Shown here piece after piece: positions 22,265 through 34,100 of a stretch of DNA of 64,000 bases. The DNA lies in contig CM076193.1 in the NCBI GenBank assembly GCA_038277395.1, forward strand, positions 143,085,813 to 143,149,812. The letters are read 5' to 3'. Numbering within the stretch: position 1 is the first letter of the stretch; each line of letters starts with the position of its first letter. Both the position numbers and the translations under genes were made by a program. The notes below the pieces were generated by a model. The model was not told where the DNA came from. It made no database searches and saw only the letters and a list, made by a program, of their open reading frames with translations. Origin of the DNA: Dryocosmus kuriphilus. Its lineage: Eukaryota > Arthropoda > Insecta > Hymenoptera > Cynipidae.

Positions 22265-22680
22265 ATATGCGTTCGGTCACGCTTCTCCCCCTGCCAAAGT
22301 TGACTGTGGGGGGGGGGCTACGAATTTACTGGATAGTTACGAAAATGCGTTCAGCTACGCTCGTCCTCTTTTTGTGGTTAAGTGGGGGGGGGGGGGGGGG
22401 GGTACATACTGACTAGTTACGAAAATGCGTTCAGTTACGTTCGTCCCCCTTTCCAGGTTTAAAAATGGGACGAGCGTGACTGAACACATTTCCGTAACCA
22501 GGCAGTACCCCCCCCCCCCCCCCCCCCTTAAACCTGGAAAGGGGGATGAACGTGACTGAAACATATTTCCGTAACCAGTCAGCAAGCCCCCCCCCCCCCA
22601 CCCCCCACTTAAACCTGGAAAATGGGACGAGCGTAACTGAACGCATTTTCGTAACTAGCCAGTAAATTCGTATATGTATT
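22265..22680. repeat. Inverted minisatellite with G- and C-homopolymers
   Basis: Units with GTTACGAAAATGCGTTCAG and CGTCCCCCTTTCCAGG run forward to about 22460 and then reverse. Forward units carry G-runs (10 G at 22308-22317, 19 G at 22384-22402). Reverse units carry C-runs (20 C at 22508-22527, 13 C from 22587). The unit is related to the 77-78-bp repeats at 60300 and 62250. ORFs through it are homopolymer artefacts. Confidence 0.88.
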
Positions 22681-22869
22681 TTTATACTAGCTAGAACTTT
22701 TCTTTGAAACATTTTCACCTATTCGTAAATCTTTGTATCATTGATTTTCTCGGAAACTTTCATTCACAGAAAAAAATCTTTGTAACAAAAAATGTGTTTT
22801 TGGATGAGATCTACATTTTTTGTTTGAAACATTTTTTTTAATTTTGCATATTAGCTGAGTTAAACGCAA

Positions 22870-23040
22870 AAAAAACCATGATTTTTGTGATTTTTTCATG
22901 GTTTCACCATGAAAATCGACTAGTCGCAAATTTTCACTATCATTTTCGTAATCAGCACGTCAAAATACATAAGTATACGGAGACCCAGGAAAATCAGAGA
23001 TATCCGGTTTTCGGAACTCCACCCTTATTTTTTGGCAAGT
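22870..23040 (-). repeat. R2 dispersed module, inverted, uninterrupted
   Basis: This copy has AATCAGCACGTCAAAATACA and AGTATACGGAGACCC, the complement of the text flanking mariner 3. Further R2 copies lie at 45455, 45770, 60660, 61930 and 63710. Confidence 0.88.
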
Positions 23041-23249
23041 TAATTAATTCATATGTCATCATTAAAAAAAGGAAATATATTATTCACAGAAACAAAGTAA
23101 TTTACATCGATATTCTTAGTTTTTTATACTTATTATGTTCTTCAAACCCTGTTAATTTAACGTTCAAATATTGAAACTTTTGTTACATTTTCTGTGGGAC
23201 CTTTTCCATAGGTTAAGCGAGTTTTACGAAAATAATCATTAAAATTTTT

Positions 23250-23307
23250 CAGAATAAATTTATTATGGTGTTTAGTAATTATTAAACACCATAATAAATT
23301 TATTCTG
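23250..23307. repeat. Perfect 25-bp-arm palindrome
   Basis: The arm starting CAGAATAAATTTATTATGG and its exact complement are separated by 8 bp (GTAATTAT). The stem has 25 perfect pairs and ends GTTTA/TAAAC at the loop. It lies in AT-rich sequence with no gene. Confidence 0.95.
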
Positions 23308-23399
23308 TGTAGTTTAACTTCATTTATAGTGAACTTTTGCCAACGAGCCAAGAAAACCGTAGAATATTCATTCAGATAAAAATACAACTGAAACTTTTT

Positions 23400-23640
23400 A
23401 GATTCTTAATTCGCGTATTGGATCAGCCATTTTATAATTAAAAATTATATTATTACATTTGAATTTAGCTACCTCAGAAACCTTAAGTTACCTATTTTCA
23501 TAAAATTGAGACCATTTTCAGGTTTTTAATCCGCTATATTGAATCAGCTATATTTAATTATGAGATTCTATTATCAAACGCGCATTCACTGACACTAAAA
23601 ACTTTAAAATACTCACTTTTATGGAAATCGGAACATTAAT
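23400..23640. repeat. Diverged copies of the 115-bp repeat
   Basis: Two loosely preserved units contain GTATTGGATCAGCCATTTT and ATATTGAATCAGCTATATTT, with the CACTTTTATGGAAATCG block. They are related to 7560-8160. Confidence 0.65.
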
Positions 23641-24330
23641 GCAGATTCTAAAAAATGACCGATCGACTTTTCAAAGAATTGTTATAAAGAACATGAAATA
23701 GATATTTTAAAGCTCAAATACTTTAAAAATTGCTTATTTTAGCACAAATGAATATGTCGTATCAAAAGAAAACCTGTTTTAAAATACGTTTTCGAAAAAG
23801 CTTGTTCCTATCAAAAGTAACCTTAACATAGAGAATCACCTATTCATGGAAAAATGGAAGATTCCTAAAATGAAATATTGCTTTCCAGTGTGAAACGAAT
23901 AATTGGCACAAAGTAACAAAAGCCTTCCTGAATTCTCATCTAATTATAAGTTCTCGCTCTTTTCTGAGAAAGATATTTTTTTTTATTGTAGTCTATTCGA
24001 GCCGGTAGCTTAATCGATGAAGTAGAAAGAGTTTTCCTACCACGTACCTCGCTTATCGCTCTTTACAAAGATTTACGTACGAATAACTCACACATCTCAA
24101 CCCGGCGGAAATGACCCTTTTCAGAATCACCCTTTCAGTGTTTACTACTTTTTTTCAGGGCAGGTATTCTTCTATTCATTTGCCAAAATTAGTTTTTTCG
24201 ATACTACGAAGCTTTATTAAATTAAAATTTCAAAATCCTTCTTCTGGAATTGATATTTGATTCACTACTACAGAGTGTGGATTTTTTTCAAAATTCTAGA
24301 ATTTTAAAAAATCGGACATTCAAGCAATGA
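23641..24330. other. No feature seen
   Basis: AT-rich, apparently single-copy sequence with no supported exon or tandem structure. Slightly richer composition occurs at 24000-24110 but no frame stays open usefully. Confidence 0.45.
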
Positions 24331-25010
24331 TTTCGTAGACTAGCTCAGGTATCAAAGGTCGGAGGTCAGAGGTGATAGGTGTCTTAGGCCAGGATTCATT
24401 GGTAAAGGAATTAAAAGGTCAAGAGTCAAATTGTAGGGGTCAAAGTTGATAGGAACTGTAGGACAGGAGTTAAGACTCTTGTCAAAGAAGTCAAAGGTTA
24501 TGGGTCATAGACCAATGTTCAAGGGTCAGGGGTAAAATATTATATCAAAGACGTAAAATGAGTATAGATAAAAGGTTCACACGATAGGGGATCACTATTC
24601 AAAGGGCAAAGGTCAAAAGTTATGTCAAAGACGTAAAATTAATATGGATAAAAGGTTCACAGGATCTCCAAGATGCAATATTGGCAAGTCAATGGTCATA
24701 GGTCAGGGATCAAAAGTGATACAGATTGCAGGTCAGGAATCTTAGGCCAAAGAAGTTAAAACTTATTGGCCAGAAGTGAGGGATCAAAGGTTATGTCAAA
24801 GTCGTAAAGTGAGTTTGGATCAAAAGTTCACAGGTTCTCCGGAGTCAAATCTTAGGGTTCAAAGGAGTTGTGGGTCAGAAATCTTGGATCAAAGAAGTCA
24901 AAGATCAGAGGTCGGGTTGCAAAGATCAGGAGGAGATTAAATCTGAGGGGTCCTTGAGCAGGTGGTTAGAAGTAACTAGGGTTCAAAAGTGAAGGATCAT
25001 AGGTCACTGT
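24330..25010. repeat. AGGTCA-rich degenerate tract
   Basis: Words AGGTCAGAGGTGATAGG, CAAAGGTCAAAAGTTATG and CAAAGGTTATGGGTCATAG recur every 7-15 bp for about 680 bp. One longer phrase (TCAAAGACGTAAAAT with AAAAGGTTCAC) repeats three times near 24545, 24625 and 24795. This is the same class as 11925-12225, on the opposite strand. Confidence 0.88.
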
Positions 25011-25590
25011 AATGATTGTTTGGATATTTGAAGTCAACTTTTTTCCAAATAAATAAAAAATTTAATTGTTGCCTTTGGACAGAGATTGAAATTGTCTGAG
25101 TGTGGCTTAGAGGTTTAGTTTTCAATCACATCAAACGTAGAGTATATGTTTCATTTTCCGTTATCGCTGAAGGTAGTAAGTGTATTCGTGGGATTTTGTT
25201 CAGTGAAGGATATCCGGATGATAAACACGCGAATAACTCACAACCGATGCGATCTCGAATTTCTCAGTGTAACCCTCCAACTTTGAAGAGGCGTCTCGAG
25301 ATTCTAGATATAAAAACAGAAAAGAGGAATACAGGGGTGTATTTCACTTTTTTCGATATATCGCATGAATCTAGACGTGGAATTGACGTTAAAACTGGTT
25401 GAAACAAGGATTTCACGATTGTATTGAATTGACAAGAACTGGACGGGTTGTTGCTGATAATAAAGGCCAAAGTTTAAAATTAATTCCTGAACTATAAAAA
25501 ATGTATAGTCTGAAAATACTTTGAGTGATGCACTAATTACTTTTTACTATAAAAGAAATGAAACTGCCATTCTTATTTTGCTGTTTTGCA
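25011..25590. other. Apparently unique sequence
   Basis: No tandem repeat. A plus ORF of 100 codons (25100-25402) shows no recognisable domain and no coding signature. It is not called a gene. Confidence 0.4.
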
Positions 25591-25591
25591 G

Positions 25592-25702
25592 AAATTCAGT
25601 TTTGCTCGTGGAATGAGTTTGAAACGGTATCTGGCTCTGGCCGTCTATTTTCTCGGACAAGTTCGTCCTAGCAAGGCGCGAGTTGTCGACATGCCGAGAT
25701 GA
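25592..25702 (+). CDS. Possible first coding exon with signal peptide (weak)
   Basis: A good splice-acceptor context (TTATTTTGCTGTTTTGCAG, ending at 25591) precedes an open segment. An ATG at 25613 starts a 29-residue frame that reads MSLKRYLALAVYFLGQ and ends with TGA at 25700-25702. The start has the basic, hydrophobic and polar layout of a secretory signal. No donor or downstream exon is evident and I recognise no family. It could be a chance ORF. Confidence 0.2.
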   Translation, partial: KFSFARGMSLKRYLALAVYFLGQVRPSKARVVDMPR

Positions 25703-25924
25703 AAATGAAGTTATTAAAACTCATTAAATATAGCGAGCGTTGGTACTGCTATCCTAATACTGAATGTACTTAAGAAAAGTTCAAAGTTACGTATATACTA
25801 GGATTCGGATAAGAAGTAAGTGAGGAAATGAAGGAATAGGGTTGTGGGATGGAAGGGGTGAAATGAAGGAGGCGAAGAGATCCTGTAATAGTGTGTGCCT
25901 TCAGTTCTAATTGATTAAGCGTCA
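25703..25924. other. No feature seen
   Basis: Short, non-repetitive stretch between the weak exon candidate and the satellite flank. Purine-rich text (GAAGGGGTGAAATGAAGGAG) is present, without a gene. Confidence 0.4.
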
Positions 25925-26150
25925 ATAAGTTTTAGTGTCCCATTTCCTAACTGCCTGTCTTAATTAGCCCGGGCGGCGAGTAGAAACAGCCCAGTTAGAT
26001 TTAATGACAGTCTAGAAACTATTTCCATCTAAATCAATACCTTATTTTGTTTGCAACAAAAAAAGTATTTTTAATAGAATTAATTAGAAATATTATTTTG
26101 GATATACTTGCAAATTTTAAGTGATTCACATTAGGATTTTTAGAAGTTTT
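25925..26150. repeat. Left flank copy of the satellite-associated AT repeat
   Basis: The phrases AATAAGTTTTAGTGTCCCAT, CTGCCTGTCTTAATTAGCCC, GTCTAGAAACTATTTCCATC and TATACTTGCAAATTTTAAGT match 38350-38715 on the far side of the satellite in the same orientation. The two copies lie about 12.5 kb apart. Confidence 0.9.
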
Positions 26151-26154
26151 ATCA

Positions 26155-26345
26155 TTCCCGTGTGGAAAAAATTCCGGGCGCTGGCCAGGCACTGGCCAGA
26201 CCGTCTTGTGTCTACTCAGACGCTGGACAGACGGTCTAATAGCGCCGCTGGCCAGAAGTGTTGCCTCAACCATGAGATGGTCTAGATTAGATGGCGTTGA
26301 CCAGCCGCTGGTGAGCTCGTCCAGACTAGTCGGCTATTGTATTTT
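26155..26345. repeat. GC-richer segment with satellite-like motifs
   Basis: Contains GGCCAGACCGTCTTGTG, GGACAGACGGTCTAATAG and GAGATGGTCTAGATTAG. The AGACCGTCT/AGACGGTCT inverted pair is the core motif of the 192-bp satellite. It may be ancestral or border sequence of the array. Confidence 0.55.
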
Positions 26346-26517
26346 CTTGTAGAAGCATCATGTCAAAACTTGTAGAACAAGCTATACGGAAATAGTTGAT
26401 AAAAAAATATTTTTAAACTAAAAAATTTTTAGTTATTGAATGAGTTGATAGTTCCTAACACGTGCTAACTCATGTATTATAGATATAACGATAGAAAAAC
26501 GCAATCGCAGAAAACTC

Positions 26518-26592
26518 GCTACACCGATAATCGAACCCTAACCACCTAATTATAAACTACACGTCCTAACCACTACGCGACCGAATAATACA
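26518..26592 (-). repeat. tRNA-like sequence
   Basis: Read on the minus strand, a good A box (GTCGCGTAGTGGTTAGGACG) is followed by an arm-like segment and a B box (GGGTTCGATTATC). Spacing is close to a normal tRNA. I could not form a full acceptor stem or assign an anticodon, so a tRNA pseudogene or SINE head is more likely than a functional gene. Confidence 0.45.
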
Positions 26593-26861
26593 ATTTACTT
26601 CTAACTTCAAAAGAGGGTCACTCATTCGCCACATACACTATAATCATATAAAACATTATTTTAAATCAAACTATTTCATATCTTGACACAATGAATTTAA
26701 ATCGGTAACAATATATTTCTGATAATTTTTGTGTATATATAGGGAAAAAAAGACCGACTAGAAGATGAGGAAAAAGTGTCTTTATTTGCAACATTTATTT
26801 TTTATTTTCAGGCACCCTGTGTATATTTTTAGAAACATGCGAAAAAAAGTTTTCCATTATA

Positions 26862-28194
26862 CGAGGCACGTCCAGAAAGTAAGTGTACTCAATTTATGTA
26901 GGCTTCAAAAAAAATTTATTCAAACAAAAACATAGTTAGTTACACTTGTACATATGTAAGTTATTTTTCGACACATTCACCATCCCTCTCGATGCAAGTG
27001 GTGAGCCGCGGGATCAATTTTTTGATGCCTGCCTCGAAGAAGTCTCCCGCCAGCTCTTTCGCCCACTTCTCTGCCTCCCCCTTCACCTCCTCGCACGTTG
27101 AAAACTTGTTTCCACCCATATCCACCTTCAGGAAAGTGAAGAGATGGAAATCTGAAGGTGCCAGGTCAGGGGAATACGGGGGGTGGTTCAAAACGTCCCA
27201 TCCAAAAGAGTCCAGGAGTTGCTTCGTGGCGTTGGCCGCGTAAGGTTTGGCATTGCCATGCAGCAGGCAGAGTCCCTTCGTCAGCATGCCTCTCCTTTTA
27301 TTCTAAATCGCCCTTTCCAATTTTTTCAGCGTCTGCCAATATCCTTCCGCGTTGATGGTCTCCCCGTGAAGTAGATATTCAATCAAAATTATGCCTTTAT
27401 GGTCCCAAAACACGGATGCCATGATTTTTTTTTGGCTGAAATTGTGGTTTTGAGTTCCTTGGCGGAGGGTGACAAGGTGTGGCGCCATTGTTGAGACTGC
27501 CTCTTAGTTCCAGGCGTATAGTGGGCAACCCAAGTTTCGTCTCCAGTAACAATAGAGTAGAGAAAATCATCGCCTTCGCGTTCGTAGCGCTCCAAAAACT
27601 CTTTGGAGCTCTGCACTCGATTCAACTTGTGCTGTTTGTCAGCTGTTTTGGGACCCACCTTGCAGAAAATTTCCGATATCCGAGAGTTTCTGTGATTGTT
27701 TCGTGTAACAGGGATCTAGAGATTTGCGGAAACATCGTAGAAAGATCATCTAACGTCAATCTGCGATCGTCACGGACCGCAATCTCGATTTTTTCCACAA
27801 GCCCTTCAGTCGCAATTGAAGGTCTTCCGCTCCCCTGATCGTCATGCACGGTAGTACGGCTATTTTTAAATTCGCGACACCACTTGTACACACTCGTACG
27901 ATTCATAGCTCCATTACCGTAAACAGTTTTCACCTCATTATAAATCTCAACTGGAGCTTTTCCCTTCACAACGAGTTAGCGAATGACGGCGCGAATTTCG
28001 CACTTGGCGGGAGATACGATCGACATTTTTCGCGAGAGATGCTACTGCGTCAAGATTTTTCAACACACTAACCTCGGATTGGTCTCGTTTTGAAGAGGAG
28101 GGGTCAGGCTACGCGGCAGTGTTGCCAACATGGCGAAAAAGTATTCTCTACAGCTGTGAGAGCACCAGTACGCTTACTTTCTGGACGTGCCTCG
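26862..28194 (-). mobile_element. Mariner-family transposon 2
   Basis: This 1333-bp element has both terminal inverted repeats, left CGAGGCACGTCCAGAAAG and right CTTTCTGGACGTGCCTCG. TA is present on each side (26860-26861 and 28195-28196). It is the same family as mariner 1, in opposite orientation. Satellite sequence begins immediately to the right. The left flank (GTTTTCCATTA) resembles the satellite text GTTTTCCACTTA, so insertion was apparently at the edge of the array. Confidence 0.97.
26961..28026 (-). pseudogene. Mariner transposase, D34D family, multiply broken
   Basis: Homologous to the transposase at 4323-5386 over its whole length. The start ATG at 28026 is followed by an in-frame TAA near 27976. 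Later breaks are a shift after RWVPKQLT (about 27640), the same shift before MASVFWD that mariner 1 has (here in an A-run near 27430), and CAG to TAG near 27303. The first Asp is in VTGDETWV. The second catalytic position reads LLHGNAK, so Asp is replaced by Gly. The third is in YSPDLAPSDFHLF. With several stops and a lost catalytic residue this copy cannot encode active transposase. Confidence 0.95.
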
Positions 28195-28196
28195 TA

Positions 28197-31100
28197 GCAC
28201 TTAGATATTTTCAATCGAGACCGTCTGAGAGGGGCTAAGACAGATCGTCTCGAGAACACTTCGAAAATCTTTTAATTGAGTCCGTCTGAGAGGGCTATGT
28301 CCAAAACCCTGTCAGACCGTCTTAAGTAGACGGTCTTGATTCAGTCTAGCCAGCCGATCTCTCTACTTAAGACTGCCACGAAAGTTTTCCACTTAGATAT
28401 TTTCAATCGAGACCGTCTGAAAGGGGCCAAGCCAGACCGTCTCGATGACACTTTGAAAACTTTTCAATCGAGTCCGTCTGAGAGGGCCATGGACAAAACC
28501 CTGTCAGACCGTCTTAAGTAGACAATCTCGATTCGGTCTAGCCAGCCGATCTCTCTACTTAAGACTGCCGCGAAAGTTTTCCACTTAGATATTTTCAATC
28601 GAGACCGCCTTAGAGGGGCCAAGCCAGACCGTCTCGATGACACTTTGAAAACTTTTCAATCGAGTCCGTCTGAGAGGGCCATGGACAAAACCCTGTCAGA
28701 CCGTCTTAAGTAGACAATCTCAATTCGGTCTAGCCAGCCAATCTCTCTACTTAAGACTGCCGCGAAAGTTTTCCACTTAGATATTTTCAATCGAGACCGT
28801 CTGAAAGGGGCCAAGCCAGACCGTCTCCATGACACTTTGAAAACTTTTCAATCGAGTCCGTCTGAGAGGGCCATGGACAAAACCCTGTCAGACCATCTTA
28901 AGTAGACAATCTCGATTCGGTCTAGCCAGCCGATCTCTCTACTTAAGACTGCCGCGAAAGTTTTCCACTTAGATATTTTCAATCGAGACCGTCTGAAAGG
29001 GGCCAAGCCAGACCGTCTCGATGACACTTTGAAAACTTTTCAATCGAGTCCGTCTGAGAGGGCCATGGACAAAACCCTGTCAGACCATCTTAAGTAGACA
29101 ATCTCGATTCGGTCTAGCCAGCCGATCTCTCTACTTAAGACTGCCGCGAAAGTTTTCCACTTAGATATTTTCAATCGAGACCGTCTGAAAGGGGCCAAGC
29201 CAGACCGTCTCGATGACACTTTGAAAACTTTTCAATCGAGTCCGTCTGAGAGGGCCATGGACAAAACCCTGTCAGACCGTCTTAAGTAGACAATCTCGAT
29301 TCAGTCTAGCCAGCCGATCTCTCTACTTAAGACTGCCGCGAAAGTTTTCCACTTAGATATTTTCAATCGAGACCGCCTTAGAGGGGCCAAGCCAGACCGT
29401 CTCGATGACACTTTGAAAACTTTTCAATCGAGTCCGTCTGAGAGGGCCATGGACAAAACCCTGTCAGACCGTCTTAAGTAGACAATCTCAATTCGGTCTA
29501 GCCAGCCGATCTCTCTACTTAAGACTGCCGCGAAAGTTTTCCACTTAGATATTTTCAATCGAGACCGTCTGAAAGGGGCCAAGCCAGACCGTCTCGATGA
29601 CACTTTGAAAACTTTTCAATCGAGTCCGTCTGAGAGGGCCATGGACAAAACCCTGTCAGACCGTCTTAAGTAGACAATCTCGATTCGGTCTAGCCAGCCG
29701 ATCTCTCTACTTAAGGCTGCCGCGAAAGTTTTCCACTTAGATATTTTCAATCGAGACCGTCTGAGTGGGGCCAAGCTAGACCGTCTCGATGACACTTTGA
29801 AAACTTTTCAATCGAGTCCGTCTGAGAGGGCCATGGACAAAACCCTGTCAGACCGTCTTAAGTAGACAATCTCAATTCGGTCTAGCCAGCCGATCTCTCT
29901 ACTTAAGACTGCCGCGAAAGTTTTCCACTTAGATATTTTCAATCGAGACCGTCTGAAAGGGGCCAAGCCAGACCGTCTCGATGACACTTTGAAAACTTTT
30001 CAATCGAGTCCGTCTGAGAGGGCCATGGACAAAACCCTGTCAGACCGTCTTAAGTAGACAATCTCGATTCGGTCTAGCCAGCCGATCTCTCTACTTAAGA
30101 CTGCCGCGAAAGTTTTCCACTTAGATATTTTCAATCGAGACCGCCTTAGAGGGACCAAGCCAGACCGTCTCGATGACACTTTGAAAACTTTTCAATCGAG
30201 TCCGTCTGAGAGGGCCATGGACAAAACCCTGTCAGACCGTCTTAAGTAGACAATCTCGATTCGGTCTAGCCAGCCGATCTCTCTACTTAAGACTGCCGCG
30301 AAAGTTTTCCACTTAGATATTTTCAATCGAGACCGTCTGAGTGGGGCCAAGCCAGACCGTCTCGATGACACTTTGAAAATTTTTCAATCGAGTCCGTCTG
30401 AGATGGCCATGGACAAAACCCTGTCAGACCGTCTTAAGTAGACGGTCTTGATTCGGTCTAGCCAGCCGATCTCTCTACTTAAGACTGCCGCGAGAGTTTT
30501 CCACTTAGATATTTTCAATCGAGACCGCCTTAGAGGGGCCAAGCCAGACCGTCTCGATGACACTTTGAAAACTTTTCAATCGAGTCCGTCTGAGAGGGCC
30601 ATGGACAAAACCCTGTCAGACCGTCTTAAGTAGACAATCTCGATTCGGTCTAGCCAGCCGATCTCTCTACTTAAGACTGCCGCGAAAGTTTTCCACTTAG
30701 ATATTTTCAATCGAGACCGTCTGAAAGGGGCCAAGCCAGACCGTCTCGATGATACTTTGAAAACTTTTCAATCGAGTCCGTCTGAGAGGGCCATGGACAA
30801 AACCCTGTCAGACCGTCTTAAGTAGACAATCTCGATTCGGTCTAGCCAGCCGATCTCTCTACTTAAGACTGCCGCGAAAGTTTTCCACTTAGATATTTTC
30901 AATCGAGACCGCCTTAGGGGGGCCAAGCCAGACCGTCTCGATGACACTTTGAAAATTTTTCAATCGAGTCCGTCTGAGAGGGCCATGGACAAAACCCTGT
31001 CAGACCGTCTTAAGTAGACAATCTCGATTCGGTCTAGCCAGCCGATCTCTCTACTTAAGACTGCCGCGAAAGTTTTCCACTTAGATATTTTCAATCGAGA

Positions 31101-34100
31101 CCGTCTGAAAGGGGCCAAGCCAGACCGTCTCGATGATACTTTGAAAACTTTTCAATCGAGTCCGTCTGAGAGGGCCATGGACAAAACCCTGTCAGACCGT
31201 CTTAAGTAGACAATCTCGATTCGGTCTAGCCAGCCGATCTCTCTACTTAAGACTGCCGCGAAAGTTTTCCACTTAGATATTTTCAATCGAGACCGCCTTA
31301 GAGGGACCAAGCCAGACCGTCTCGATGACACTTTGAAAACTTTTCAATCGAGTCCGTCTGAGAGGGCCATGGACAAAACCCTGTCAGACCGTCTTAAGTA
31401 GACAATCTCGATTCGGTCTAGCCAGCCGATCTCTCTACTTAAGACTGCCGCGAAAGTTTTCCACTTAGATATTTTCAATCGAGACCGTCTGAGTGGGGCC
31501 AAGCCAGACCGTCTCGATGACACTTTGAAAATTTTTCAATCGAGTCCGTCTGAGATGGCCATGGACAAAACCCTGTCAGACCGTCTTAAGTAGACGGTCT
31601 TGATTCGGTCTAGCCAGCCGATCTCTCTACTTAAGACTGCCGCGAGAGTTTTCCACTTAGATATTTTCAATCGAGACCGCCTTAGAGGGGCCAAGCCAGA
31701 CCGTCTCGATGACACTTTGAAAACTTTTCAATCGAGTCCGTCTGAGAGGGCCATGGACAAAACCCTGTCAGACCGTCTTAAGTAGACAATCTCGATTCGG
31801 TCTAGCCAGCCGATCTCTCTACTTAAGACTGCCGCGAAAGTTTTCCACTTAGATATTTTCAATCGAGACCGTCTGAAAGGGGCCAAGCCAGACCGTCTCG
31901 ATGATACTTTGAAAACTTTTCAATCGAGTCCGTCTGAGAGGGCCATGGACAAAACCCTGTCAGACCGTCTTAAGTAGACAATCTCGATTCGGTCTAGCCA
32001 GCCGATCTCTCTACTTAAGACTGCCGCGAAAGTTTTCCACTTAGATATTTTCAATCGAGACCGCCTTAGGGGGGCCAAGCCAGACCGTCTCGATGACACT
32101 TTGAAAATTTTTCAGTCGAGTCCGTCTGAGAGGGCCATGGACAAAACCCTGTCAGACCGTCTTAAGTAGACGGTCTTGATTCGGTCTAGCTAGCCGATCT
32201 CTTTACTTAAGACTGCCACGAAAGTTTTCCACTTAGATATTTTCAATCGAGACCGCCTTAGAGGGGCCAAGCCAGACCGCCTCGATGACACTTTGAAAAC
32301 TTTTCAATCGAGTCCGTCTGAGAGGGCCATGGACAAAACCCTGTCAGACCGTCTTAAGTAGACGGTCTTGATTCGGTCTAGCCAGCCGATCTCTTTACTT
32401 AAGACTGCCACGAAAGTTTTCCACTTAGATATTTTCAATCGAGACCGTCTGAGTGGGGCCAAGCCAGACCGTCTCGATGACACTTTGAAAACTTTTCAAT
32501 CGAGTCCGTCTGAGAGGGCCATGGACAAAACCCTGTCAGACCGTCTTAAGTAGAAAATCTCGATTCGGTCTAGCCAGCCGATCTCTCTACTTAAGGCTGC
32601 CGCGAAAGTTTTCCACTTAGAAATTTTCAATCGAGACCGTCTGAAAGGGGCCAAGCCAGACCGTCTCGATGACACTTTGAAAACTTTTCAATCGAGTCCG
32701 TCTGAGATGGCCATGGACAAAACCCTGTCAGACCGTCTTAAGTAGACGGTCTTGATTCGGTCTAGCCAGCCGATCTCTTTACTTAAGACTGCCACGAAAG
32801 TTTTCTACTTAGATATTTTCAATCGAGACCGTCTGAGTGGGGCCAAGCCAGACCGTCTCGATGACACTTTGAAAATTTTTCAATCGAGTCCGTCTGAGAG
32901 GGCCATGGACAAAACCCTGTCAGACCGTCTTAAGTAGACGGTCTTGATTCGGTCTAGCCAGCCGATCTCTTTACTTAAGACTGCCACGAAAGTTTTCCAC
33001 TTAGATATTTTCAATCGAGACCGTCTGAGTGGGGCCAAGCCAGACCGTCTCGATGACACTTTGAAAACTTTTCAATCGAGTCCGTCTGAGATGGCCATGG
33101 ACAAAACCCTGTCAGACCGTCTTAAGTAGACGGTCTTGATTCGGTCTAGCCAGCCGATCTCTTTACTTAAGACTGCCACGAAAGTTTTCCACTTAGATAT
33201 TCTCAATCGAGACCGTCTGAGTGGGGCCAAGCCAGACCGTCTCGATGACACTTTGAAAATTTTTCAATCGAGTCCGTCTGAGATGGCCATGGACAAAACC
33301 CTGTCAGACCGTCTTAAGTAGACGGTCTTGATTCGGTCAAGCCAGCCGATCTCTCTACTTAAGACTGCCGCGAAAGTTTTCCACTTAGATATTTTCAATC
33401 GAGACCGTCTGAAAGGGGCCGTCTCGATGACACTTTGAAAACTTTTCAATCGAGTCCGTCTGAGATGGCCATGGACAAAACCCTGTCAGACCGTCTTAAG
33501 TAGACGGTCTTGATTCGGTCTAGCCAGCCGATCTCTTTACTTAAGACTGCCACGAAAGTTTTCCACTTAGGTATTTTCAATCGAGACCGTCTGAGTGGGG
33601 CAAGCCAGACCGTCTCGATGACACTTTGAAAATTTTTCAATCGAGTCCGTCTGAGAGGGCCATGGACAGAACCCTGTCCGACCGTCTTAAGTAGACGGTC
33701 TTGATTCGGTCTAGCTAGCCGATCTCTCTACTTAAGACTGCCGCGAAAGTTTTCCACTTAGATATTTTCAATCGAGACCGCCTTAGAGGGGCCAAGCCAG
33801 ACCGCCTCGATGACACTTTGAAAACTTTTCAATCGAGTCCGTCTGAGAGGGCCATGGACAAAACCCTGTCAGACCGTCTTAAGTAGACAATCTCGATTCG
33901 GTCTAGCCAGCCGATCTCTCTACTTAAGACTGCCGCGAAAGTTTTCCACTTAGATATTTTCAATCGAGACCGTCTGAAAGGGGCCAAGCCAGACCGTCTC
34001 GATGACACTTTGAAAACTTTTCAATCGAGTCCGTCTGAGAGGGCCATGGACAAAACCCTGTCAGACCGTCTTAAGTAGACAATCTCGATTCGGTCTAGCC

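Noticed and set aside
25100..25402. 100-codon plus-strand ORF as a gene
   Set aside because: No domain, no clear start or splice context, and a competing frame is open on the other strand.
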